DNA of 64,000 nucleotides from positions 930,001-994,000 of the forward strand of contig BRON01000002.1 in assembly GCA_024345305.1 (NCBI GenBank). The letters are read 5' to 3'. Within the stretch, counting starts at the first letter, position 1. Every line of letters starts with the position of its first letter. The notes beneath the pieces are model-generated. The model searched no databases. It was not told where the DNA came from and was given only the letters and a program-made list of their open reading frames with translations. Positions 24,676 through 35,687 of this stretch are shown in pieces. This DNA is from Mrakia gelida (lineage: Eukaryota; Basidiomycota; Tremellomycetes; Cystofilobasidiales; Mrakiaceae). The position numbers were made by a program, and so were the translations under genes.

Positions 24676-25126
24676 TCAGATGACTCGAAACTGTCAAAGA
24701 TGTCGAAGATGAGCTCGCGCTTTCGCAGGTATGAAGCTAAGAGCGACATATTCTCACCATGTTGTTCTTTACGTGCGACTTCAACCCCGTCCATGCTCCG
24801 TCTTCTGTTGAAAGCGACGCCTGTCCTCCGTCTCGATCGAGCATCCTCTGGTGCGCAAGAGCGTCCTGTTCTGCTAGCGACAACGGTTTCGAGGCGTCGG
24901 TGGACGGAGGAGAGTGGCTGGTAGACTCTTTTGGAGACGAAGAGGTCGTCGGGGGATCTGAAGCGATGGGAGGGGTGGAGGTCGTGGGGCTGGGAGGAGG
25001 AGGAGGAGGAGCAGAGGAGGGTGGAAGGACAGGCTTCATCGGCGAGAAGGAGGATTTGGAGCTCGTGAGGCGACGCAGAAGAGCCGGGGTTGGTTTGAGC
25101 GAGCGAGGAAGAGATGAACTAAACAT
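24676..25126 (-). CDS. Small predicted mitochondrial protein
   Basis: Two exons (24758-25126 and 24676-24690) give 127 residues. The N-terminus MFSSSLPRSLKPTPALLRRL is rich in Ser, Arg and Leu without acids, fitting a mitochondrial presequence. A Pro/Ser/Thr-rich segment follows, then a conserved-looking tail: EQDALAHQRMLDRDGG, GAWTGLKSHVKNN and a final MFRVI encoded across the intron. The tail, with one 15-nt exon finishing the protein cleanly, argues this is a real gene of a small conserved mitochondrial family, but I cannot name the function. Divergent from the FAS1 gene. Confidence 0.6.
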
Positions 25127-25516
25127 GGTTGAGAAATCGACGCTGGTGGTTTGGGAGGAGAAGTAAAAGACGGGAGGAAGGGAGGGAGGTGCGAGCTCAC
25201 GATTTCGACTCATCGGCCCTTCGAGTGCTTCCCTCGTCTGCCCTCTGACTCCCAGCATTGCGTTGTTTCGAAGTTGCAGGATGAAGCAAACCTTCTCAGG
25301 ACCTCTCTCTCTCATCTTGCTGACTTCTCTGACGCGCTCCTCGGCAGCTCGATCCGTCTTCCCCTGTCTCCGACGAGAGGGGGCTATCTCAAGTCCGTCC
25401 TCCCTTCCTCTTCTCTTCCTCCGTTTCTGTCTCCCTTTCCTGCCCTCAACCTCGACGACATACCCACGCTCTTTCTCTTCTTCTTTTCGATCTCGAGTTC
25501 CTTCCCCTCCCCTACC
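25127..25516. promoter_or_regulatory. Bidirectional promoter region
   Basis: 390 bp between the small mitochondrial protein gene (minus) and the FAS1 gene (plus). It is pyrimidine-rich just before the plus-strand start. No TATA box or repeated operator noticed. Confidence 0.5.
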
Positions 25517-27373
25517 ATGGCTGCTTCTTCGCTCCGCCCGCTTCTCTCCCTTCTCCCTTTCCTCACTTCGGTCCTCGCTCAACAGTCCCTCGCAGATTTC
25601 CAGAACACCATCCTCGCAGGTTTACAGGCTCAGGGTCTCACTCAGTCTACCGCGGTCATAGCTTTACTCTCGTCGAACTCGAACGCGACAGCTCTGATCC
25701 AGAAGATCTACTCCTCCAGCAACGACACCGCGTGGTGAGCTCAATCTCCCCTTATCTTCTCTCCTTCCCCATCGGACGAAACGCCTTCCTAACCTCCTCT
25801 TCTCTCTTCCTTTAATTACTTAGCACGTTCTACGCCCCTACCAACGACGGTGAGCTCAGGCACGATTAGTCCTTGCTAGAGCCTCGGAGGAGAACGAGCG
25901 GCTGAACCTCTCCTCGTCCGTTCTGCAGCTTGGGCAGCTGCCAACTTGACCGGACTCGATCTCGTCTCGACCCTCGCCTACCACTTCGCTGGCTCTTCCA
26001 TCAACCCCTCCTACGTTACTCCCAACTACACCGTCGTCAACACTGCTGGAACCAACCCTCTTCTTCCTGCCTCGAACGGGACGGCGTCGTCTGATCCCCT
26101 CGTCGTCGTTCAGTCCTCAGCCCAGCTCCCGATCGTGATGGGTTCGAACTACAATGCCACCGCTCTCACCGCTGGAGGACCTTACGGAGTCCAGGTTGTT
26201 CCTATCGACAAGGTGAGCTGTTGTCTTCCCTCCGAGAGAGCAAAAACGAACCCGCTGAAATGAGTCCTCGCCCTCTCTTCCTTTCGTTCAGCTCATCACT
26301 CCTCCCCCAGTTCTCTCCGTCGCCCTCACTCAAGACCTCATCCCTCGAGCAGTCAACTCGACGGTCAACACGAACTTTACTTCCCTCGTCGCGTTCCTGG
26401 AAAGCTTCGGTTACCTGAAGCAGTTCGAGGTGAGTTTGTGGCGTCGTCTGTTTCGTGAGCTCTCGATCCTTGCGCGTCCTGACTCCCCTCGCTGTCTTTT
26501 ATCTTTTCGCAGGCCGTCAACAAAGGATTCACCATCTTTGCTCCCACGGATGCTGCTTTCCAGGAGTCTGCTGCTGAGCTCGCCGCTCTCTCGGACAAGG
26601 ACAAGGCCATCGTCGCGATGAACCACGTTCGTCTCTTCTCTCCTGTCCTCTTCCGTCCCTTCCACCTTCTGACGCGAATTATCCTCTCATCTGCCCGTTC
26701 AGGTCTTCCAAGGAGTCGTTCTCTACTCTCCCATCCTCGCCGGATCAGCTCAGCTCTCCTCGTCTTCCGGAGGTCGACTTTCGTGGTGTCGCGACTGTGG
26801 AAACTCGACTGGACAAGACGGGCTGTCGCTCCTGGTGGTTGGGACCAACATCTCGGCTCCCGTTCTCCGAACCGACGTTATGCTGGCTAACGGAGTCCTT
26901 CACGTTATCGACCGGATCCTCTTGAATACGAAGGTGAGCTTCTCGTTGCTTGCTTTCCCTCTCTTCGCGTTCGTCGACAACGTTTCGCAACCGACGACTA
27001 ACTCGGTTCTCTTGCCTATTCTTACTCGTCTTCGTTCGCTCAGAACAACACCAAGACCGCGAACCAGGCGTACGTCTCTTCTTCTCTCTCTTCAAGCTCT
27101 CCTCGGCTCCCAAGACTCTGGAAGCTGGCGCTCTCGCGTCGAACACTCGGACGAGTCGAAAACTGACCTCTCCTTCTCTCCCTCTTCCTTCCACGCTCCC
27201 TCAGTCCCACCAAAACCAGCACCACCACCAAAGCCTCCACCGCTACCTCCACCTCCACTGGAGTCTCCCAAGCAGGTGCTGCTTCGCCCGTTCTCGCCTC
27301 GAGCAACTTCGCCGGTTCCCTCGTCGGACTCGTCTCGTTCGCTCTCGCTGGTGCGGTCGCGTTCGTTCTCTAG
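25517..27373 (+). CDS. FAS1 (fasciclin)-domain GPI-anchored surface protein
   Basis: Eight exons encode about 430 residues. The start gives a clear signal peptide (MAASSLRPLLSLLPFLTSVLA, cleavage near Gln). Two FAS1 domains follow, recognised by CTFYAPTNDAWAAAN and FTIFAPTDAAFQESAAELAA, with the second ending VLHVIDRILLNTK. N-glycosylation sites (NxS/T) are frequent. A Ser/Thr-rich stalk and a hydrophobic tail (GSLVGLVSFALAGAVAFVL, then stop) form a GPI-attachment signal. Fungal FAS1 proteins act in cell-surface adhesion and vacuole or lipid processes; the role here is not determined. Exons: 25517-25734, 25824-25849, 25929-26212, 26292-26430, 26513-26626, 26703-about 26933, 27044-27069, 27205-27373. 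One donor is GTTCGT. Confidence 0.88.
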
Positions 27374-27983
27374 ATCTGCGTTGCCTCTCTATCTCTCCTC
27401 TCCTGCACTGGACATCCATCTCTACTCCTAGTTGCCTCTCTCTCTCTCGTTCTGGGCTCTTCTTTCGCTTCTCCTCTGGTCGCTTTGTTTTGATTCGCTT
27501 TGCCTCTGCATCGATATCCGGACCTCCTCGTCTCGTTAGCCTTACCTTACTCTTAGCAGTCCTTCGACTTGCGTTCCACTCTTTTGAACTTTGAACCTTA
27601 GAAGTACGATGCTCCTTTGGACTTCATCTTTTACTGCTTGGGTGTCGGTTTGAGGCGAGGAGATCGAGCGGGCTTTCGCGCGTCGCAATTTTTGCTCGCG
27701 CTTCTCCTCTTCGCTGAAATCTTTCCCTTCTGCTATGTTTTTGCACCTGTGCTGAGAACGTATTTTTCCGAAGGCAACTTTGGGTGGTTACGGTCCTCCC
27801 CACAGCTTGAAGCGACGGGTGAGCAGGAGCCAGCACGTTCGAAGGACCAGGAGAAGGAGGGAAAAAAGGTCCAGAGGAAAACAAGAGAAGATCTTCGCTC
27901 GTTCGGCGAAGTTTTTTGGCTCCTTCTTGTTTCGCTCTATAAGCAAGAAGAGCGAAGGCGGTCCCTGTCTCTCCGCTCTCGGC
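27374..27983 (+). promoter_or_regulatory. Promoter region of the GCN4-like gene with TATA-like box
   Basis: 610 bp between the FAS1 stop and the bZIP leader. A TATAAG box lies at 27938-27943, about 45 bases upstream of the first upstream AUG at 27984. This would place transcription start just before or around that AUG. No coding exon is supported here. Confidence 0.5.
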
Positions 27984-29318
27984 ATGGAGGCGTAGCTTTT
28001 AGATTTTGAGTCCGTGCTGCAGGTGCTGCGTTCGTGCCCGTGGCCTGCCCTCCCCTCCTTCCCCTCCTCTTCTTCCTCCCATCCACCATCTTCCTCAAGA
28101 CCTCAAGAACACCCTCCATCACCCTCTCTCGCCTACAGGCAAGACGCCTCTTCCCCAGTCCCAAACCCCCCATTCTCTCAAACGAAAACACACTTAGTAC
28201 GTTCTTTCGTTCCTTCTCGAGGGGGAAGCGCTCGACTGACCGTTCCCTCCGTCTTTTCTTTTGCAGCCCTTACTAGCTATCACAATGTTCTCCCTCTGCT
28301 AAAGTCCCAGATTGAACCCAGCTCGAACCCGATTTCCCCAGTCTTTCAACAGTCAGTACCACTATACTATAGCGTGAGGGAGATGGAAAAGAGTCTCGAA
28401 CTGACTTTGAACGCTCCCCTCCTGCCCTCCCTTCCCTTCCCTCTCCTTCTCCTTCCCCTTCCCCTTCCCCTTCCTCTCCCTCTTGTTGTTCCTCTTCTCT
28501 TGCTCTTATCAGTGTCCTTCACCCCCCAACAACTTCTTCGAACCAGCCAGGTTTTGACTTCTCGTCTCCCACCCCCAATGCGTGAGTACTCCTACATCTA
28601 CGGTCTCTCGCAACGAACGAACAGGGTGGGCCGTCCTCTCCGGTGGCGAACCCACCTTCCTTCCTCTCTATACATCTTCACCACTACGAGGGAGAGCCAC
28701 GAGCCACTCCTTCTGTTATCTCTTGATCTCGTCGTCGTTGCTTTCTTGGAAAGGAGAGGAGGGACGTTTCAAGTCGCTTCAGAATCGGACACCCAGAAAT
28801 CGTTGCCAATTCCCCTATCGCTGACCTTTTCTCTTCCTTCTTTCCTTTTTCAGGCCCTTAACAACCCAACCCCCCGGCCTCGGCCCCCCCAGTACGCTTC
28901 TCAAAACACTTCAACAACATGGTGCGTCCAATCTCTCGCGTTTCTCGTTCGAACGAGGTCGGTCTCGTCTCTTTTGCTGACGATAAGGTCCTTCCCGCTC
29001 TTCCCTCCTCGCTCGCTCGTTCTTCCTCCCTCGCTCCTCCCTTCTCTCCTCCCAGGTCTCCCTATCTCCCTACCCCCTCTGCCAACTAGATCCCCTTACA
29101 ACTACACCAACCCTCAAAACCCCGTGCCGTCCACTTCGGTCCCTCCGTTCATCCCTCCCTCCGTTCACCCAGCCTACGCTTCCCTTCGACAGCAGCCAGC
29201 TACTCCCTCCCTTCCTCCCCTCCCTCGACACGCTCAACAACCGAGCTCAACTCCCAACCCTTCAATAAACTCGTTCGAGTCCTTCTTCACCCAAAACCCC
29301 ATATCATCCGACGACAAC
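27984..29318 (+). promoter_or_regulatory. Spliced leader with four upstream ORFs
   Basis: The leader can be assembled as exons ending at 28196, then 28267-28351, 28513-28581, 28854-28921 and 29056 onward, all with GT-AG introns. In this spliced form I find only four AUGs before the main start. Their ORFs are: 27984-27995 (MEA stop); 28285-28302 (MFSLC stop); 28578-28861 (MRP stop, created by splicing); and 28919-29268 (71 codons, AUG at the exon end). All terminate before 29319. Short uORFs in series are the known basis of GCN4 translational control by eIF2 phosphorylation. From the in-frame stop at 28007 to 29319, the main frame is open without any AUG. Confidence 0.7.
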
Positions 29319-30778
29319 ATGCTCACCAACAAAGCCTTCGGTTTCGGCTCGTTCCTCGAGCCTGAGGTCGCGCCCTCGGCGAACTCTGCTTCTTCTTCTT
29401 CGTCCATCTCGCCCGCTGAGGTTCCTTCGGGTTCGTTCGAGCAGGGATCTGGAAAGTACGGCGATACTCTTGCGGTTCCCACTGCTGGTGAGTCTCCCGC
29501 TCGAGTTTCCCCTTCCCTTCTCTCGCTCCGACTCTTCGCGCTCGTCTTTTTACTGACTCTTCCGACGCGTCCACTTTCTCTTCCTTCCTTCGTTTTTCAG
29601 GCGTCTCCTCGGACTTCTTCGACCCTTGCAATTTCGACCTCGGAAACTTCTTCGAGCAGGCTGGATCCCCTACTCCCAACCTCGACTACTCCCCTCTCTC
29701 CTCGTTCTCTGCGTCCCCCGAGTGGGGATCGACCTCTCTCTTCGGAGACGCCGGGGTTGCTGCTGGAGTTGTTGACGACTCTCCGTACGTTCATCTTTCC
29801 ACGACCTCAGCTTTCGCGTCGTTCAAACGCGTACTTACCTCCCTCTTCACCCTTCTCTTCTCCTTCCTCAGCCCCGTCCGAACCGAGGACTCCTTCGACT
29901 TCACCTTCAACGATCTTCCCCTCTTCGGATCGTCGTCGTACTCCCACAAGCCCGCGGACCCTCTCCCTCCCGACTTCACCTCGCTCGAGGCCTCCCTCGC
30001 CCACCCTTCCTTCGACTCCACCTTCTCCCTCCCTCTCCGATCGTCCCCCGTCGAGGAGAACGTCGTCGCCGCCACCCCTCAGGTTCAGAACACCTACTAC
30101 ACCCCCGTCGTCGCTCCCTCGGAGTTCTTCCCTTCCCCTGGACTCCCCTTCGACTCCCGACCTCTCCCTCCTCACTCCGAACCCTCCACCACCCCTTCCA
30201 CTCGTCCCATCGCCGCCCTCCGACGATCCACCGCTCCCACTGGTCACCGAAAGGGAGTCGCCGTCGATCAGCTCCTCGGACTCGACGCGCCCACCCAGCA
30301 GAGGAACTACGTCTCGGAGTCGTCGACTTCGAAGAAAAAGATCCCTGCCGCGTTCGAGGGTCGAAAGGACAAGGAGACCAAGAAGCAGCGAAAGGGCTCC
30401 AAGGCCTCCACCTCCACCACCCACGACGTCGACGAACCCTCCCTCGACTCTACCACCAACGACATCCCCACCTCCCTCGAGGACGCCATCGCCGCCAAAC
30501 GACGAAACAACACCATCGCCGCTCGACGATCCCGACACAGGAAACTCGCTCACCTCCAGGGACTCACGAACCTCGTCGACATCCTCGGAGAGGAGAGGGA
30601 CACCCTCCTTCGATTCGCTCAGGCCGCCATGGCGATGCACCCAGAGTTGATGGCGATGGACGGATGGGGAGAGAAGATCGGTGGACTTGGAGACGGGTCG
30701 GGAGCGATGGGAACCACCGCTGGAGAGGAGGAGGCCAGGAGGATGATGAGCGAGGCGTTCGGGGAGGAGGAGGACTAG
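29319..30778 (+). CDS. GCN4: GCN4/CPC1-like bZIP transcription factor
   Basis: Three coding exons (29319-29487, 29601-29784, 29872-30778) give 419 residues. The N-terminal two thirds are acidic, rich in Ser, Pro and aromatic clusters (SSDFFDPCNFDLGNFF, DSFDFTFNDLPLFG), like GCN4 activation domains. The C-terminal basic region AAKRRNNTIAARRSRHRKLA has the invariant N-x-x-AARRSR pattern of GCN4/CPC1. A zipper-like helix with spaced Leu follows. Family role: activation of amino-acid biosynthesis genes on starvation through TGACTCA-type sites. The 29319 ATG is the first in frame after the last in-frame stop at 28007. The uORF-bearing leader strongly supports the assignment. The zipper is short and its heptads degenerate, so partner choice may differ from yeast GCN4. 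Confidence 0.85.
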
Positions 30779-31587
30779 TCTATCAAGACTTGGTCTTCTC
30801 GCTCGCTCGGAACTCGCTCGGAACGCAGGTGGTGTGTGTTCAGCAAACCAAAAAAGTGGCCGTTTAGGTTACAACTCTCTTTCTCTTTCCCTCTTCCCTT
30901 TCTAGGTTTCCCTCTCGGCTCCCTCTCTCTTAGTGACTCGCCTCGTTCTCGTGTTCTCGGCTCTCCCTCTCTTTTTCTCGTTTTCTCCACGACTTGACTT
31001 CGTTCTCTTTGACTCGCCTTCGATTTCCTCTGACTCTGACTCGACTCACAACCCAACCAACCCACATGCCTCCATGACTCCCTCTTTCCCTTACTCTCGT
31101 TCGACTCCATCTTTCTTGTTAATTCCTCTACCACCACCCTCCACTCCACTCCCACTTCCAACACCAACCCAACCAACCAACATCGCCAACTCGTCCAACC
31201 CACTCGTCCAACTCCTCCCCTCGCGTTTCTTTCTCTTTTTTGCCTTTGTTTTCTCTGTTTACTTGGGCTTTTTTTGAGGGCTTGAAACGATCTTATCCAT
31301 TTTTGCTTTGTCAAACGAACACAGCGCGACGAAGCGGAAAGAGTTAGCGTGAGAGAGAGCAAGGAAAGAAGAGAAGGAGAGAGCAAGAGAGAGAGAGATC
31401 AGACGCGTCGAGTCAACAGCGTCCTCGCTCGCTTCCCCGCTTCTCTTTCAACCCATGCCTCGAAGCAAGACAAGCAGAGTAGTTTCATTTCGTAGTTTCA
31501 TAATCGTATACATCATCCCAAGTTCGTTCGTCCGTTCGTCCTGACAATTACAACCCAAACCCAACGCCACCTCGTCCGTCCCGTCCT
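30779..31587. other. Convergent 3' intergenic region
   Basis: Between the bZIP stop and the adenylate kinase stop. T- and CT-rich stretches, short polypurine runs and one GACGCGTC at about 31394. No exon with a recognisable product on either strand. Confidence 0.6.
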
Positions 31588-33315
31588 CTACTCGTTCAAC
31601 GTCGGCGAAGGAGCGGTGGGTTTCCCCAACACCCCCTCCAACAGCACCGCCATCTCAGGCCAGATCTCATCGCTCGTTTCCCCGCTCAACTCGTGCGTCA
31701 ACGAAGGGTAGTTGTCCCCGAAGTAGTGCAGTAAGGGGAACGTCTGGGTGTTGTAGAGGTCGAGGCGTTTTTGGAAGATTTCCTGCGAGGCGACGAGGGA
31801 GGCGAACGAGCGAGGGTGGGTAAGGGAGAGGGTGGGAAGGAGAGAAAGGGACGGTGAGGTGGGAAGGGGATGGGAGGTTAGTTGGAGTGAGCGAGAAGGA
31901 AAAGGGAGGTTCGGCGAGCGAGCACGAACAGGAGTGTCATCAGGTCGTTTCGCGAGCGGTTCGTTCGTCACATCGTCCAGTCCAGGGGTAAGAGGCTTGT
32001 TGTACGTCGAGTTGTAGACTCTTCCCGAGGCGATGTGGATCCAGCGATCTGTTGTCGTTTCGTTCGGAAGGACGCGTTCAAAAAGTCAGCGTTCTCGGTT
32101 GATCTCGGACGCGTCTTTCGTCCTCTTCCTCTTCTTCTCGGTCCCTTCGCCTCTCCTGCAAAAACCCGAAGCACTGGTAGGTAGACACGAAGGGGGAAGG
32201 GGAGCGAGACTCACCAGCTATCCTCCTAAGAATGGTATCGTCCTTGACTCCCAAGTTGACGATGAGGTTGAGCGCTCGTCCTTCCTTCGCGAGGACCTGG
32301 TCGAGGAGCATGCCTTGGTTGAGCGTCCGAGGGAAACCGTCTAGGATCCAGTGGGAGGAGTGCAGAGGTGCGAGGGCAGTGAGGGCGATTTGGAGCATGA
32401 CCTGAGGGCGGCGAGGAAAGCAAGGCGAGAAGGAGAGGTGAGGGAGGGACAGGGTGTGAGCTCTTCGTTCTGGTTCGGAACGAGACGGTCCGCTGAGAGA
32501 GCTGCACCGAGCTCGAGCTGTTCGAGCGAGGAAAGACAGAAGGACGTACCTCGTCTGGGACGAACTCTGTACAGGAGAAGCATGGGAACGAAAGGTTACC
32601 GACGAGCAGCGATGAAGGAGAAGAGAACGGAAGCTCGCTCGTTTCGTTCTCGACTTCTCCCCTCCCTCCCTCCCTCCCAAAAACACAAGACTCACCTCCT
32701 CTAGCGACCAGACTCTCCGCATGCCTCCCAATCTCACTCTTGGCTGCAATCTCCTTCCTCAAGACATCTCCTACGCTGACCTGCAGAGCCCAGACGAAGC
32801 GAAGCGAAGGGGTGAGCTCTCGACCCGCCGGAACTGTTGAGCTCGACGAACAAAAGGAAGGGCGAGGGCTTACGAGGTTCACGTCTGGGTAGGTATCCAG
32901 TACCTTCTGGGAGAGAGTGCCCTTCCCCGAACCCTGAGAGCGCAGAAGAGACGTGGAAGCATCGGGAAGAGGGTCAGCTCGAAGCTCAACCATCGACCCA
33001 TCTCCTCGGCCTCTCCCTTCCCCAACTCTTCCTTCAACTTACAGGTTTCCCAAACAGCACCATCCTCAACCCAGGTTCCTGAACTCCCTCAAAACTGCTA
33101 GCCATTGCCACAGCTGGGGTAGCAGTCCCTGAGGGTGTGGTAATCAGTGGGCGACGGAAGGACGGTGGAGGGAGGATGGGAGGAGGCGAAGGAGGGAGGG
33201 TGATGGGGGAGGGTGTCGACGTTGGGGAGGTCGTAGAGAAGGAGCAGGACGCGGAGGAGAAGTGAGTCGAAGGAGTGGGAAGGGCGAACTTGGGGAGAGA
33301 GAACTTGAGCCTCAT
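31588..33315 (-). CDS. ADK2: Mitochondrial-type adenylate kinase (GTP:AMP phosphotransferase)
   Basis: Seven exons (33043-33315, 32874-32933, 32696-32780, 32550-32566, 32215-32401, 31930-32048, 31588-31782) give 311 residues. The N-terminal 80 residues start MRLKFSLPKFALPTPSTHF, lack acids and look like a mitochondrial presequence. The kinase core has the P-loop GKPGSGKGT, split by intron 1, then VGDVLRKEI, the NMP-binding LVARGEFVPDE and WILDGFPRTLNQ. The LID reads DRWIHIASGRVYN and GLDDVTNEPLAKRPDD. The long LID with RWxHxxSGRxYN matches the AK3/ADK2 group that uses GTP in the mitochondrial matrix. The 17-nt exon 4 (32550-32566) encodes EFVPDE and is required. Nucleotide preference is inferred from the LID. 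Confidence 0.93.
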
Positions 33316-33672
33316 GGCTCGAAGAGAGCGAGAAGGAGAGATGAGCGAGGGAGAAGGGGGGACGACGTTGGGTGGGAGGGAGGAGTCGAGTCGAAAACGA
33401 CGAGGTCGACGCTCGACGGTTGGGTTGGACCGGGTCACGCACGGTCTCTGTGTGTTGAGTCTACATAGCGAGCTCGGTCTTCGGAGAGAGCGAGAGAAGA
33501 GATCTTTCTAGTAGGTCGAAGGATCTTTTCACATGCTCGAGAAGTGCTTGCAGCAGAAGCTCGAAAACAAAAACAATCCCCTCGTCGCGCGAGTCGCGCC
33601 TTCTCTTCCCTCTTCCTCCCTTTCCATTGCAAAGTATATTTGGAAGAATAAATAACCCAACCCAAGCCCCCT
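33316..33672. other. Intergenic region, ADK2 promoter / ERG2 3' end
   Basis: 357 bp between tandem minus-strand genes. Nothing recognisable beyond the expected promoter of ADK2 and the 3' UTR of ERG2. Confidence 0.5.
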
Positions 33673-35302
33673 CTAGATCTTCCCATGCAGCAAGTTCTTG
33701 ATCATCTCCCTGGCGGTGAGTCGTCCGGTGTGGTAGAAGGAGATGAAGTCCAACGTCGAGAAGAGGACGTCCGCGAGGCCGAAGGGGAGCATGGGAGGGA
33801 TCCAGCCTGCGAACGAGAAGCGAAAATGAGGTCAGCGAGAAGGAAGAGAAGAGGGGGTAGAAGGGAAAGGGAAAGGTGGGAAAGACTAACCTCGAGCGTA
33901 TTCAAGAGCCCAACCTCCCTCGTGGAACTCTGCGCGACGGGAACGAGAACGAACGGAGAGGTGAGATCAGTTTGAGGGAACGAGGTGAGATGAGACGTCG
34001 AGAAAGGTGGGACTGACTGTACTGCTTGACCTCTCCTCGTCGGAGGTGGTGAACCGATCCGGCCTTGTAGACCTGAGGGAGAAGGAAGAGCGAGGAGGGA
34101 GAGAGGCGCGTGTCAGTTCGGGAGCGGTTCTCTCGTCCGAAGAAAGACGGCAACGAAGAAGAATGGGGCACGTACCTCCTTCTCAAGAGCTCCAGCGGAG
34201 TAAGCCCACTGCTCTCCTTGGAGGATGTTGAAGAAGTCGTCGGCGCTGAAAGGTGAAGATGGGAGGGAGGAGGATAAGCTTGGTGAGCTCGACGTCGACG
34301 CAACGAGAAGGAAGATGCGAGAAAGAGGGCAATAGGTGACGTACGTGTGTCGACCAGTGTGACCCTCAGTTCCAAGAGCAGTTCCGAAGATGATCACTGC
34401 AAGAAGAGAAAGCAGGGAGGAAGTGAGTAGACGCGTCGAGGTCGGTCGAACAAAACATCCCCGATGTCTCTTCGAGCAGCGAGATTCTGCGAGCCTGGAG
34501 AAGGAAAGGACGCACGGTACTCGGTGATCGACGCGTGGATGATGAACATGGATCCCATAGCTCCTCCGGCGTTGTTGAAGACCCTGAGACGTGAGAAGCA
34601 AGCAAGAGGGCGAGGGGAAAAGAGGAAAGGAAGACGGTGAGCTTGGCGACTTCCTAAAGCGCTTCGAGAAGAAGGAGATGGAGGAGAAGACTCGCCACTC
34701 GGAAGGGTTGGTGAAATCAGTGTTCTGGTTGCGAAAAGACAGACGAAAAGGGCGAAGAAAAGAGAGGTGAGCTCGGGCGTCTCGGAAACAACAGCGAGCT
34801 CGACGCCTTTCTTCCTTCCCTTTCCTCCTCTCCTCCTCTGCAAGGAGCCAGCGTTGCTCAGGTCCTCGGAGGTCAGGCTCTTCATGACGAGACGAGAGGA
34901 CTCACGATGGTGTAAGCAGGGTGGGTAGCAGCGAGCTTAGTGGTGATGTGAGAGATGATGGCGGTCATGTTTCCTTCGTTGAGCTCGATCGCTTCCTGAG
35001 CGAGAGCGTTCAGCACTGGAGGATCAAAGATGTACCATCGCTCCTGGTGGGCATCAAGTGAGAAAGTCAAGAAGGACCAGCATCAGCTGCTAGCTCTTTG
35101 AAACGCGTTCCGGAGGAAAAGAAGAAGGATCAAGAAGGTCGAAGCTCACCTTGATGGAGTCTGCAATCGAGTAGACAGCGACGAGGACGGCGAGGATGGT
35201 AGCCCAGACAGCGTACTTCATAGCCTTGTTGGATTTCCGGACGGTAGGGACGACTTTGACGGGTTGGCCTGTAGAGCGAGGTTTCCTGGCTTGAGACGAC
35301 AT
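33673..35302 (-). CDS. ERG2: C-8 sterol isomerase
   Basis: Eight exons encode about 220 residues. One N-terminal membrane helix ([20 protein letters not shown], about 28-50) anchors the enzyme in the ER. The ERG2/sigma-1 receptor domain follows: [20 protein letters not shown], the conserved [54 protein letters not shown] and [20 protein letters not shown]. The enzyme moves the sterol double bond from C8 to C7 in ergosterol synthesis. The intron between NPSEW and VFNN has a GC donor (34695-34690, GCGAGT); no GT donor keeps the conserved EWVFNNAGG reading. A head-to-head neighbour starts 385 bp upstream. Confidence 0.96.
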
Positions 35303-35687
35303 GACTGTTGGAAGGGCAAAGGAAAGGACGAGGAGAGCTCATTCTCGTTCGACTTTTGGGCTGAAGCTTCCGAGCCGTCTCGAACGCGTCCTTTTCGTCT
35401 TTTCGGGCAAGATTTTCAAGGGTTCTTCGAAGAATATCTCACGAGCACCTCCACAGCAGCTCTCAGAAAATAATATCTGCTTCCCTCCGTCCTCGGTCGG
35501 TCAGCTCGACCGTCCCCGTTTTCTCGAGCTCGCATGCCGCGTCGCTTCCTCGTCCCCCTTCCCCGTACGTAGACCTCCACCGCCGACCGAGATCTCTATT
35601 TCAGCACGATCTGACTCCACCTCTTCTTCTCTCCCAACCACCACTCACCACCCAAACCAAAAAAGACCTTCATCCAGCTCTCAAACG
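35303..35687. promoter_or_regulatory. Bidirectional promoter, ERG2 / Ser-rich protein
   Basis: 385 bp between divergent start codons. I looked for a sterol-response-like element (ATCGTAT-type or SRE) and saw no clear copy. The plus-strand half is C-rich just before the start. Confidence 0.45.

Noticed and set aside
29807..30640. Minus-strand frame of 277 residues opposite the bZIP exon
   Set aside because: Gly/Glu/Arg-rich antisense shadow with no start context, splice support or family resemblance.
28014..30650. An 878-codon uninterrupted plus-strand frame over the bZIP leader and gene
   Set aside because: It reads through clear GT-AG introns and leaves the bZIP frame after 29.5 kb. The bZIP domain is in a different spliced frame. 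It is an artefact of GC-rich sequence.
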